NCBI GenBank assembly: GCA_029204225.1
Contig: CM055098.1
Span: forward strand, 452,501 to 516,500
Source of the DNA: Diphasiastrum complanatum
Lineage: Eukaryota > Streptophyta > Lycopodiopsida > Lycopodiales > Lycopodiaceae
Reading direction: 5' to 3'
DNA: 64,000 bases
Positions 23,717 through 32,219 of this stretch are shown piece after piece. The notes beneath the pieces are model-generated. The model was not told the origin of the DNA. It searched no databases and was given only the letters and a program-made list of their open reading frames with translations. Position 1 is the stretch's first letter, and every line of letters starts with the position of its first letter. Both the position numbers and the translations under genes were made by a program.

Positions 23717-25275
23717 TTTTCTCTCGTTGTTATGTTTTGATTTCTGCTTTCATACATATATTCCACCAAAGGGAATTAAAAGATAGTTTAGCTAATCATT
23801 ACAAGAAAAGTTTACTATAACTATCACCTAACTACGTGTTAACTCTTGTGATGTTGCGTACAGCTGACCGTGACATTTTGGCGTCTCACGACTGCCAGGT
23901 TTCGAATTCGATAATTCGAATCGCCGGACAGTTCGTTGCTCGACAGTTTGTTTCAGTGCTTGAAGACATTCGATAATTTAGTAGCTATTCAACTGTTCAA
24001 CGGTCATGTGAATGTGTCGTTGTGTCCGACTGTCGGTGTCGATGGTGTGTCTCGAACTGTTGGCTTTTCGGGGAATTTGTTGAAAAAGGTTGGTTGAGTC
24101 CACCATTTCCAACATGCAATGTTTCAAACATTTGAACATAAAACTCAAACTTTTCAATTATGTTTTACGTTCGAATCCTACTATAGATTCATGTCTCTGA
24201 TATAACAAAGGAGATGCGCAATCTTCAATACTACGCAAAGTCTGAGGCCATTGACTCCATTATGCATAGTGCAAACCAAATGCTTATATTTTCATGTAGC
24301 ATCAAAACTGGTCCTAAGCTCTTCATAACAGATGTGGACTATAAATGAACACGTGGGTGTGGAAATGCTTGCATGAGAATGACCGTTGCATCCCACACCC
24401 AATTGAAACTAGAACAGCCTCATTACTCAAAAAATATAAACATGATGAGCATTTTGATCAACAACATGAATGTCATCACCCACCAACAATAGTTGATTAT
24501 ACAAAAGGGTGACTCGTCCCAAAACAAGTCTTGGCACATAGGAAGAAAGTGAGCACTCAATGCAAATATCTAGTCAAATGTTTAGGAGCATTTCTGGTTG
24601 ACTCATATTGGGAGTTCAAAGCAAAGTTCAAAGCTCTACCTCATGAGATACTCAAGGAATACCTAAAAAAGAATCGACGCAACACTCGCTTCTCTGAATT
24701 GGTGATTGGCACCATAACGAATTCCACTTTGAAATAAGCAATCACGTCTAATTTGGAATTCAAGGAAGTCTCAATATTGATTTTCTCTATTGATAAACAA
24801 AGCTAATGAATATAACATAATATGACAATGACCAATGCAATCTACTCAATGAATGGCTGGCTATCTTCTCTGGCCTGAAGCAAGTTAGGGTTTCGTCTCC
24901 CTTATTACTCTTTCGTTTTTCTCTTCTATGTCATGACTCAGTTTTGTGTGGCACTTAAGAGTAGAACTCTTGACCTCAAGAATGTAAATGGAAGAAAAAT
25001 TTTGCAATGAACTCAACACAGAAAGGGATAGTCTCAGCTCATGCTACACATTTCAGTCGCTATTATGTCCCTGTAGAATTGTTCATCAAAAGCGTAAAGA
25101 ATGAAGAATAAAGGACAAAGGAAAGCAAGAGCAACCCACCTAGTGAGATAAGGTTTCGGGCATGTGAATCAAGGGTTGTTCCATGGAATCCAAAAACAAT
25201 GAGACTTGCAATTGCCTTAGTCACCTCGTCCTCGCTCAGGCTAGCCGCTGCACTAGAATTGGAAGGCGTCGCCAT
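14700..25275 (-). CDS. NagZ-like beta-N-acetylhexosaminidase, GH3 family, two exons
   Basis: Exon 1 is 25275-25140 (45 codons + 1 base, donor CTAG|GTGGGT). Exon 2 is 15733-14700 (acceptor CAATCAG|GCGCAGG). They join in phase as '[18 protein letters not shown]', giving 389 residues. The protein looks like bacterial NagZ, which removes terminal beta-N-acetylglucosamine, for example from cell-wall fragments. Residues 83-88 are VDQEGG; 150-155 IGDRSF; 183-191 KHYPGHGDT with DSH at 194-196 (the NagZ His/Asp general acid-base loop); Asp272 in 'CDCLEM' sits where the nucleophile is expected. Length is slightly above that of single-domain bacterial NagZ, with a short Ser/Ala-rich N-terminus and no clear signal or transit peptide, so it is probably cytosolic. 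The frame is intact. The 9406-bp intron (15734-25139) is filled with transposable elements. Plant GH3 enzymes are usually the larger BXL/exoglucanase type, so a bacterial-type copy is unusual. Confidence 0.88.
15837..15862. repeat. (GT)n microsatellite
   Basis: A short GT run just inside the intron, next to exon 2 of the NagZ-like gene. Read on the minus strand it gives the spurious 'THTHTH' extension of the exon 2 frame. Confidence 0.95.
15905..16756 (-). mobile_element. LINE-like ORF1 fragment with 3' tail
   Basis: On the minus strand an ATG at 16756 starts [13 protein letters not shown]. After a frameshift the main frame (16698-15988) has a Pro/Ser/Thr-rich N-terminus, a long coiled-coil segment (about residues 70-165, e.g. 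'[15 protein letters not shown]') and an end reading '[10 protein letters not shown]', '[16 protein letters not shown]', 'SRPLI'. This order of low-complexity head, coiled coil and RNA-binding-like fold resembles LINE ORF1 proteins, where the text would normally run on after 'RPLI'. Here it stops and is followed by GTTTTTATTTAATAAAAAG, a LINE-like 3' end. ORF2 (endonuclease and RT) is absent. It lies in the NagZ-like intron in the same orientation as the gene. Confidence 0.55.
17040..18240. other. Intron sequence with GA-rich low complexity, no gene seen
   Basis: Purine-rich low-complexity sequence (about 16500-17230) leads into an interrupted (GA)n tract (17226-17320). The remainder to 18240 has only short domain-free frames. 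The long 'RERER' and 'SLSLS' frames here are translations of the microsatellite. Confidence 0.6.
17226..17320. repeat. (GA)n microsatellite
   Basis: A GA run of about 95 bp with one GAGAC interruption near 17258. Confidence 0.97.
18245..18309. repeat. (GA)n microsatellite
   Basis: A 65-bp GA run. It is preceded by a segment with ATCGTGATCC and AACGTGATCC motifs (18100-18165), which resemble the 12-bp repeats at 20214-20257. Confidence 0.97.
18518..18833 (+). repeat. Diverged tandem duplication, ~157-bp unit
   Basis: Unit 1 (18518-18674) begins CACAGACATGCTTATG and unit 2 (18675-18833) begins CACAAACATGCTTGTG. Both end with GAGGTGCAGT..., then TGTTTCTTC, then TGCC. A partial third unit begins CATAGAATGCC at 18834. 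No coding role is visible. Confidence 0.75.
19705..19781. repeat. (GA)n microsatellite
   Basis: An uninterrupted GA run of about 77 bp in the NagZ-like intron. Confidence 0.98.
20204..20257. repeat. 18-bp perfect palindrome and 12-bp degenerate tandem repeat
   Basis: TCACGTTCCGGAACGTGA at 20204-20221 is its own reverse complement. From 20214 about four 12-base units follow: AACGTGATCCGG, AATGTGTTCCAG, ATCGTGTTTCGG and AACGTGGCC. It could be a folded-DNA or protein-binding site, or simply a degenerate repeat. Confidence 0.8.
20719..21692 (-). pseudogene. Copia integrase C-terminus and RT start
   Basis: A frame of 248 residues (21692-20946) starts in the integrase tail ('[19 protein letters not shown]', '[20 protein letters not shown]') and runs through an acidic linker to '[15 protein letters not shown]'. 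After a frameshift the RT begins with '[19 protein letters not shown]' and 'CKWVYKKKL'. It ends before any catalytic motif, so no RT activity is possible. Confidence 0.85.
22172..22736 (-). pseudogene. Copia zinc knuckles and protease
   Basis: Two CCHC knuckles are visible: '[14 protein letters not shown]' and '[14 protein letters not shown]'. In the next frame is an aspartic protease with the active-site triplet in '[10 protein letters not shown]', then '[18 protein letters not shown]'. The protease would process the polyprotein. The motifs are intact, but the frames are not continuous with each other. Confidence 0.88.
22733..23398 (-). pseudogene. Copia gag remnant
   Basis: The ATG at 23398 opens '[19 protein letters not shown]', then '[16 protein letters not shown]', a standard Copia Gag start. 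It is interrupted by a stop near 23256 ('KHLE*DPRRAEW') and another near 22955. The Gag body '[15 protein letters not shown]' is clear. Confidence 0.85.
23429..24114 (-). repeat. 5' LTR of the minus-strand Copia element
   Basis: On the minus strand it starts TGTTGGAAATGGTGGAC and ends CCCTAGCA. It is directly followed by a primer-site variant (TGGTATTAGAACAGG, plus-strand 23428-23414). It contains the (CT)n/(GA)n tract at 23626-23713. Confidence 0.75.
23626..23713. repeat. (CT)n microsatellite inside a Copia LTR
   Basis: A nearly pure CT run on the plus strand, GA in the LTR transcript orientation. Confidence 0.97.
24175..24737 (+). pseudogene. Degenerate ORF fragments, unknown
   Basis: A plus-strand series of frames with shifts ends in a 68-residue frame (24531-24737) containing '[20 protein letters not shown]'. 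The upstream part reads '[15 protein letters not shown]' and has several Cys and His codons. This could be a decayed transposase-type coding region, but I do not recognise the family. Confidence 0.25.
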
Positions 25276-26038
25276 GCTAAAGGATCACCATCCCCATCCC
25301 AACTACACTAGCCTGTGATGGTGATGGCGTAGCCCAGGCTTGTTGGCTAAAGACACTTCTACAAAGGCAACTCTAAAAGTGGAGCCTAGACTTTCCTTAC
25401 ATATATGGTATCCATCCTATGATTGTATGGATAAGATGTGTGTCTTCGCATAAGATTTTCATAATTTCGAACGAAGCTCCATAGGGGAGCCAAATTTTTT
25501 GTTGCCACATTTGTTTTTTCCACAGAGGCATTTTTCTAGTAAGGGCTACATTTCTTTTTTGGCATCCATTCAAAGAGAGAACTTTCATAATGTATATCTA
25601 CTCAAATCTTACATGAATCAACGGTCTAAATTGAGTTTGAACTTGGGGAGGCAATTTTATAGTACCTCACTATTTTCTACAAATTTGATTGGTTGTAATT
25701 TTTAACCCTTAAAATAAAAAGTTATGATGGATGGGTTTGAACATTCTTAACCCTCATGGATGAAACCTTGAAAGTACATAAGCGTCGTGGATGGAATCTT
25801 GAAAATACGTAGCCCTCATGGATGGAATCATTAACATGACCTTGCAAATGATTTTCTTTTATTTCTTTTATAATATTCATGACACTCATTATGTACATAA
25901 TGAGTGTTTGTCGGCCCATGTTAAGGACGATGGGTTGTCCTCTTGTCTCGTCGCTACCAAAGCTCCACAAGAGGACTTTGCCATTATATCCTTATAATGA
26001 ACGTCCAAACAACAATTATGTGGTCCTCCTTTTTTTAT

Positions 26039-26042
<4 letters not shown>
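25276..26042. promoter_or_regulatory. Upstream region of the NagZ-like gene with 31-bp tandem repeat
   Basis: This is the region 5' of the minus-strand start codon at 25275, where the promoter must lie. I see no clear TATA box. Three 31-bp units lie at 25748-25778, 25779-25809 and 25810-25840, with the core CATGGATGGAATC or close variants. Confidence 0.45.
25748..25840 (+). repeat. 31-bp tandem repeat, three units
   Basis: The units begin TAACCCTCATGGATG, TAAGCGTCGTGGATG and TAGCCCTCATGGATG and have equal length without gaps. Confidence 0.85.
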
Positions 26043-26112
<70 letters not shown>

Positions 26113-26115
26113 ACA
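26043..26115. repeat. (CT)n(CA)n compound microsatellite
   Basis: CT run 26043-26088 passes directly into a CA run to about 26115. Confidence 0.97.
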
Positions 26116-26216
26116 ATAAAACATCCCCTTCCAACAACCCTCCACCTTTACTTAACCAAACTTTCAAATTTATTCAAGTGCATTTCAGTTCAAAGTAAAA
26201 CAAGAACACTATGACA

Positions 26217-26620
26217 TATCACAAAGGCCTTGTTGCAATTGTGATATTTTTGGTTTAAACTTTTTGTAAATGTATGAATAAAAAAAGTCAAATTATTTTT
26301 TTCCTACTAACGTAATGAAGTTATTTTTAAAGACACAAAGATCCTAGAACAGTATGCCACAAAGGCCTTTCATAACTGTAGTATTTTGGGTTTTAACTTT
26401 TTATGAATGTATGTATAGAAAAGTCAATTAATTTTTGAGGACACAAAGATCCTAGAAAAATGGTGAGATTATATTCAATACACAAAGACCTTAGAAAGTA
26501 CGCCACAAAGGCCTTGTCATTATGGTATTTTGGGTCTTAACCTTTCTTAAGTGTGTGAATAGAAAAGTCAAATAGTTTTTCAAGAAACAAAAGATCCCAA
26601 AGTGCTATAATGGTTTGACA
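26217..26620 (+). repeat. ~140-bp tandem repeat, three diverged units
   Basis: Each unit contains CCACAAAGGCCTT or a close variant, then a 'TTTTGGGTTTTAACTTTTT'-like run, then AGAAAAGTCAA and ACACAAAGATCC. Unit starts are near 26217, 26355 and 26501. The function is unknown. Confidence 0.75.
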
Positions 26621-27480
26621 TTTCTTTTTTAACCTTCAGGTCTACAAAGTATGATTCAAATTGGGCACATTAATAGGGACTCCTTGAAAAATGTATTCTA
26701 TATTGTCTATTATAATATAAACATTGACCATTTATTCCATTATAAAAAGGAATCAAGACTTCTAAAATACATGGATATCTCTTATTTATGAAATGTATCT
26801 GAAATGGTGCATTATTTGGTCCTTATACATATTTGCATCATGATACTAGGAGTTCCACGTACTCAATTGGCCAATGTCAAACCCAACTTGAAAGAGTGAA
26901 TATTAGTGTCGCCAAGTGGAAAATCTTAATAACAAAATCATTAAAATCAGTAATAGTGTCATTAAGTGAGGACATCCATTCAAACATATTTTATAAATCA
27001 CAAGTGCATTCATGTTTTAAGTTCGTGATATCAAAAATTTAGATTTTATTTAACTCAATTGCAACGATGATTGAACCAATTGACAGTTTAGTAGTGCCAA
27101 GTTCTTAGTAGAAATAATGTTTTTCAAATGGTGCTTAAATGATTTTAATAATGAGGATTTTAGATTTTCAACATGACAAAGGATAAAAGGTGACACTACC
27201 AAAAATAACACTCAAGTTTCAACCTACACCAAAATAATGATCTCCTCACCAAATGAGCATTGAAGTTTCTCCCTTATTGATTACCACATGTTCTTTCCCA
27301 TTTTCTTTTCCCAAAACTATTATTCGTACATCACATGAGTACTACACCATTACCACCTTAGGAGCGTAGATCATGCTGCAAATGAATTGAAAACATTAAT
27401 GGCTTTCAAAGGTGGTGAAACAACCAAACAACTATGTATCCAACTTAATATCCTCCATTGCTCTTTTTTCACCAATCACG
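26620..27480. other. No recognised feature
   Basis: AT-rich sequence with only short, domain-free frames between the tandem repeat and the first Copia fragment of the 27.5-29.9 kb region. Confidence 0.5.
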
Positions 27481-27559
27481 ATGTTTTTTTATCATAGTAA
27501 ACTGATAATTTGATCTTGCTTCATTTTGACCAACATCATCATACTTGTGCATCTCATCA

Positions 27560-28320
27560 AAAATCACATCCCAACTATTGCAGTCTGCAACATCACCTTT
27601 GAATTGTAGCATTTCTATGATTTGATCTTGTCATCATACTCAACAAATATGCATTTGATTGATTTTGCATCAAGTTTACCTTTGATTTTGTTAGGGATAC
27701 ATATTTCCTACAACCAAATACTTCAAAATTCACCACCTTTAACTTGACTCATGGGTAAGAAGCCCACATTGGATATAGGAGCTATCAGTTGGGCTTTTGT
27801 TTTGTAGAGAATTGGCAGTGTTGCATGTTTTTGTCCAATATGAATTCAACCAACTCGTATGATTGAGGATTGAGTGAGCACTTTCCATAATGGTCTTGGT
27901 CTTAAGCTTCGTTATCCCATAGTGTTAAGATGTATAAGATTCATTAAATTGTCACCTTATACCATGCTCCCTAGGGAAGTTGTCAAACTCATTTGAGCTG
28001 TACTCAATGCCACTATCAAATTTAAGGACCTTTATTTCTGCATTGACCTAATTTTCCAGTGTTGCTTTGAAATGCGTGAATGCTTCCAATTTGTTCCTTT
28101 AGAAAATATATCCATGACTCTCTTGATTTGTCATCAATGAAGGTCATGAAATAATATGATCCAACATGAGAGTCCATCAAGTCTATATTTACAAGTTCAA
28201 GAACTTTTTTTGCATGTGTAGCACCTTTATTCTTGAACTTCTCTCGATGATGTTTGCCATTAATATAGCTTTCAAATATAGATTCCTCCCTATCTTCGAG
28301 AGTTGGCAAGCATTAAACCA
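27560..28320 (-). mobile_element. Copia integrase fragment, decayed
   Basis: On the minus strand the frame 28309-28022 contains 'HREKFKNKGATHAKKVLEL', 'VNIDLMDSHVGSYYFMTFID' and 'SRESWIYFLKEQ', which is the start of a Copia integrase core. Downstream frames with many stops still show 'VNFEVFGCRKYVSL' near 27700, so about 750 bp of integrase can be followed. Gag, RT and LTRs were not found. Confidence 0.75.
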
Positions 28321-28739
28321 TGTTGAGTCTCTTTAACAATTTCAGATTCCCATTCCTTGATGCCATATCTCACTTTGTGACATTACAAAAAATGCTAAGC
28401 CACATAACCCAAGTATGATTGCATTCATTCTATGAAGTATGCAATTTGTTGTTGGAAAAACAGGGAACGGTCTATTTCCTCGGCGCAATGCACTACGGCC
28501 ATCATAATTGAGCTCACAATTACTTTGAACTTGACTTGATCCACACTTTGAAATTGAGGATCAATTCAATTGATTACATAGCCATACACAAATTGATTTA
28601 ATGTGTAGAAGTTGAAACGACAAATAGTTCATAAACGAATCAATACGAGAGCAACATTATGTAAAAGAATGAATCAAATAAGCATTCATTCACAACTAAT
28701 ATTATTTTGAACACAATAAGACATTAGATTAAATCCAAA

Positions 28740-29890
28740 AAGTAGCATGTACAAAGAGATTCTGACTCATTATCTGAGTCAGTGTTGCTTTTCTATAGTT
28801 GAATCTCTAGTTCGGAATTTGGGTGTTCGATCACTAGGTCGGATTTGTCAGCAGCTTTCCCCTTGTGGTCGATGAACTGGTCTTCCACAAAAATGACATA
28901 TGTACTGGTGAATGCCTTCTTAGTATCCAAATCGTAAAGCTTGTATGCCTTGTGATATGGGGAATAGTCGATGAAAATCATTTTCTTGCTTTTGCCGTCC
29001 AGCTTTCTTCTTAGATCTTCAGGGATCTGAGCAAAAGCGGTGCATCCAAACACTCGAATATTTTTGAGTGATGGTTTCAATCATGTCCACACCTCATAAG
29101 GTGTCTTGCCATTCAGGACTTTGATGATAGATCGATTCTGCAAATAGGCAGCTATTGTAATAGCTTCTGCCCAAAATTTCTTTGGAAGAGAGGCATGGGC
29201 CAGCATGCTCTTGGCACTTTCGATGAGTGTCCGATTCTTTCGTTCAGCTACACCATTGGACTGAGGTGAGTAGCTAGTTGTAAATTGCTGATGTATTCTG
29301 CTAGCCTTGTAGAACTCCTTGAATTCTGTGGAGATATACTCTCCCCTACATATGTGCGTAGAGATTTGATCTTCCTCTGGGTTTGGTTTTCTGCAGACGC
29401 CTTGAACTTCTTGAAGAACTTGAATGCTTCGAATTTGTTCTTAAAAAAGTAAGTAGCAGTCCTTCGTGAGAAATCATCAATGAAGGTTAGGAAATAGAGA
29501 GCTCCCCCTATCGAAGAAGTCTGCATCAGGCCACAAATGTCGCTATGTACAACGTCTAGCAAGCCCTTGGAAGTATGAACTGATGCTTGTTGATAATATA
29601 GCTTTCGCATGAAGAAGTTGGCTTGTTGACAAAAGGTAGATCTTGTACTAGACTCTGAGCAAACATTTGCTGAATACTATTAAAATCAAGGTGGCCAAGT
29701 CTGAAATGCCACAACATATCAGTTGATTCAGAAGTGGCTGTGTGAAGAGCTTGATTGTTAGATGAACAATACAACTGTGAGACAGAAAATTGCACTCTGA
29801 TTATTATCAATAATTAGTACAATTCTTGAAGTGATTACTTCAGTTTGAGCATGATTATGCTAGCTATAGATAATTCTGATAATAATAATC
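28740..29890 (-). mobile_element. Second Copia integrase fragment, different subfamily
   Basis: On the minus strand the pre-integrase 'LWHFRLGHLDFNSIQQM' (29810-29556) is followed by an integrase core with 'VVHSDICGLMQTSSIGGALY' and '[16 protein letters not shown]' (29610-29248). The tail is 'IRVFGCTAFAQIPEDLRRKL' (29080-28793). Frameshifts break it at least three times. The sequence differs enough from the neighbouring fragment to be a separate insertion. Confidence 0.82.
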
Positions 29891-29911
29891 TTACTTACTT
29901 GGCTTGATCAG

Positions 29912-29915
29912 CTAC

Positions 29916-29990
<75 letters not shown>
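29912..29990. repeat. (AGT)n(AT)n compound microsatellite
   Basis: An AGT run (to about 29953) is followed by an AT run (about 29955-29988). It separates the Copia fragment from the Penelope-like element and lies directly at the 5' side of the latter. Confidence 0.95.
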
Positions 29991-29991
<1 letters not shown>

Positions 29992-30002
29992 CTACAAGTG
30001 AT

Positions 30003-32090
30003 GTGCAAGACGAAGACGGGACAGTTAGAAGGGAAATCATTATATCAGCGACCGGCTGTCTCCACTTCACCACTAGCAGCGACACAGGGAGACTTTTTTT
30101 ACATTTATGTTACCGTAATAGAGTTTTTGAGACTATCCATGTGAAGCACTGTTACGATCACATTTTATGCAGATTTTTTGGTATTGTAGATGAACTCTTT
30201 CATGACATTATCTTTGGCTGGTCGTACCTACCAAGTGTTAAAAATGAATGGTATTTCCTTTATGATGTTTTCTGTCAATCTGATATAGAAAACCTACATT
30301 CCTGCCAGTGTCTTACTTTTAAATGTTTCAAGAATAGGCGTGAATTGATGTTCGATGTCTCTCTCTTGACAGAAGCTCAAAAATTCTTTGCTCGAATATT
30401 TGTTGGTCATGTCATATGCACAGATTGTAGTATTGTTAAAAGTTCCTTCTTAGGAAAATCGTTAGAAAAAGGCTTAAACCATATTACTTTACAACAAGCT
30501 AATGTGAACGAAGTTGCTTCCGAACTTTATAACGGATGGTTCAAGCTTATGAAACTGCTACCTTCTTATGCACTTTTAGACGAAACTGCTAAAATAAAAC
30601 ATGCTGATTTTTGCAAAGATTGTGCTTTAAGCTATATTAGAAAGGGGAATGGCTTCATGGTAATACTACTACTCTTACTAAGAATAGGATTGCCAATGAT
30701 GAACTACAATAAATTACCACCTTTCTTTACGTAAACAGTATCGATAAGGCACAACACAACTCCTGTTTCATGTGTAAATACTTTGTACGAAAGTTGGCCA
30801 TACAAAGACTTAGCAGTCTTGACTTTACTCCTTTTCCCAATGAACAATCTAACTCTGTTGAGGATTCCCTGTCATATATAATGGACACTACTACTAAATT
30901 CTTACCAGAAATTTTCTTGGAAAATGATTCTCTACCATACCTCCTCTGCACCTATAAAGCCCACAAAGGTTCATTCAGATGGATTACCAATGCTCACGAT
31001 TCTTGTTTTACTATACTTGCTAAATTTCTCACAGGAGCTCTTGGTATGCTGTCACCATTCCTTATGGAAGGTGCAGACCTTAAGGCAAATACATACATGA
31101 GTATCCTAAGAGCAGACACGATCTTACACTGGCATTGTGAGTCATCCATGGATTTCTATCTTAATTTGGTATGCAGGTATTTCAAAATGTTACGAGAATA
31201 TACCTTTAGATGGTCCAGAACGACTGAAGACTATCATGAAAAAGGCAATTAAATATGCCTTCAAACATTCCAAACATGATCTACTTTATTATAAATGGAA
31301 TCACACTCGTAAAGTATTCAAATGGTCATGGGATAAAAGTAATCACATGAATGGCACATTCTTGATATAAACTCACTCTATCAATGGAATGATCTCCTGA
31401 TCGACAATTGTATCGTCAAATTAGGAAACAAAACTTGGAGACAAATACATGGTATACCTATGTCCAACCTGGTGTAATTGGTATTTATCCTTCTTTGAGT
31501 CACAATTTATAAAGAGACTTGCCAGACTAGGCCTTGCCTCTTTAATGAATGACTTCATACATTCTTTCAGATACACTGATGACATATGTTTCATCAATAA
31601 CCCTAATATTGAGCTTTTTATGGATAAAACACAAACCAGAGCCCCTAAAAACCCATACTGAATCTACCCGTTAGAATTTCTAGAAATAGAAAGGAAAACT
31701 TCAAAAGGTAACATTACCAGTTTTTTAAATATATCCATTGTCTTTGATCAAAATTCTGGTCTAACACACCTTTCAAAGTTTGACAAAAGAAGGAAATTAC
31801 CTTTCCTTTTTTGCAATATATACATCTGGCTTCGAACAGACCAATCTACAATTCATATAAGGTTATTGTTTCACAAGTTATTGCGGCAATGTACTGTTGT
31901 AACAAACCAGATACATTCATAAAAGAGGTTGGAATTTTGGTTGATGCTCTTCAAAAAAATGGATTTATGAGGGATAAACTATGTCTTATCATTAATAAAT
32001 TACTCATCTCCGAGGTATTTCCTGGTTTGTCTTACTCACTACAACATGATATTGATTGTCTTTCGGCAGGCAATTAGCTATCCCTTACGG
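30003..32090 (+). mobile_element. Penelope-like retroelement, RT remnant
   Basis: Five frames on the plus strand form one RT: 30003-30734, 30770-31252, 31137-31370, 31449-31661 and 31811-32077. The RT N-terminus has 'SLEKGLNHI' (near 30465). Then come 'CTYKAHKGSFRWITNA' (30949-30996), 'ISKCYENIPLDGPERL' (31176-31220), 'WRQIHGIPMSN' (31437-31470), the catalytic box as 'FRYTDDICFINN' (31567-31602) and 'IKEVGILVDALQKNGF' (31920-31967). These match the RT of Penelope-like elements, and the motifs resemble the Naiad/Chlamys type rather than LTR or LINE RTs. At the first catalytic box the expected Asp is not readable: a Gly codon sits next to a frameshift. No GIY-YIG endonuclease was found, so the 5' end seems truncated. 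At least four frame breaks show it is dead. Confidence 0.78.
30338..30400 (-). repeat. 63-bp antisense Copia integrase segment within the Penelope-like element
   Basis: These 63 bases align without gaps to plus-strand 21703-21765, with exact runs of 16 (GAATTGATGTTCGATG) and 30 bases. On the minus strand both copies encode a Copia integrase piece: '[20 protein letters not shown]' here and '[20 protein letters not shown]' at 21.7 kb. In the Penelope-like frame it is read antisense as '[20 protein letters not shown]' and leaves the frame open. Confidence 0.85.
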
Positions 32091-32139
32091 GGAGCTAACT
32101 GCCCCCGAAGGGATTCACTAACTGTGGGACGGTTGGTGG

Positions 32140-32141
<2 letters not shown>

Positions 32142-32218
<77 letters not shown>
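32142..32218. repeat. (CT)n microsatellite
   Basis: A 77-bp pure CT run about 50 bp beyond the last recognisable Penelope-like coding sequence. Confidence 0.98.

Positions 32219-32219
<1 letters not shown>

Larger units (their letters stand above)
20700..24114 (-). mobile_element. Copia element, 3'-truncated, in the NagZ-like intron
   Basis: On the minus strand there is a 5' LTR (24114-23429), a primer site, gag, two zinc knuckles, protease, integrase and the start of the RT, in Copia order. The sequence breaks off inside the RT near 20700, and no 3' LTR is present. Several stops and frameshifts occur (for example near 23260 in gag and throughout 22100-21700 in integrase). The element is in the same orientation as the host gene. 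Linker motifs such as 'FCGFTEES' are shared with the Copia element at 58.0-62.1 kb, so the two belong to related families. Confidence 0.88.

Noticed and set aside
20700-24114. Active Copia element in the NagZ-like intron
   Set aside because: The RT is truncated, no 3' LTR is present and gag and integrase carry stops.
30003-32090. GIY-YIG endonuclease for the Penelope-like element
   Set aside because: I looked upstream and downstream of the RT and saw no convincing GIY...YIG pair; the copy is treated as truncated.
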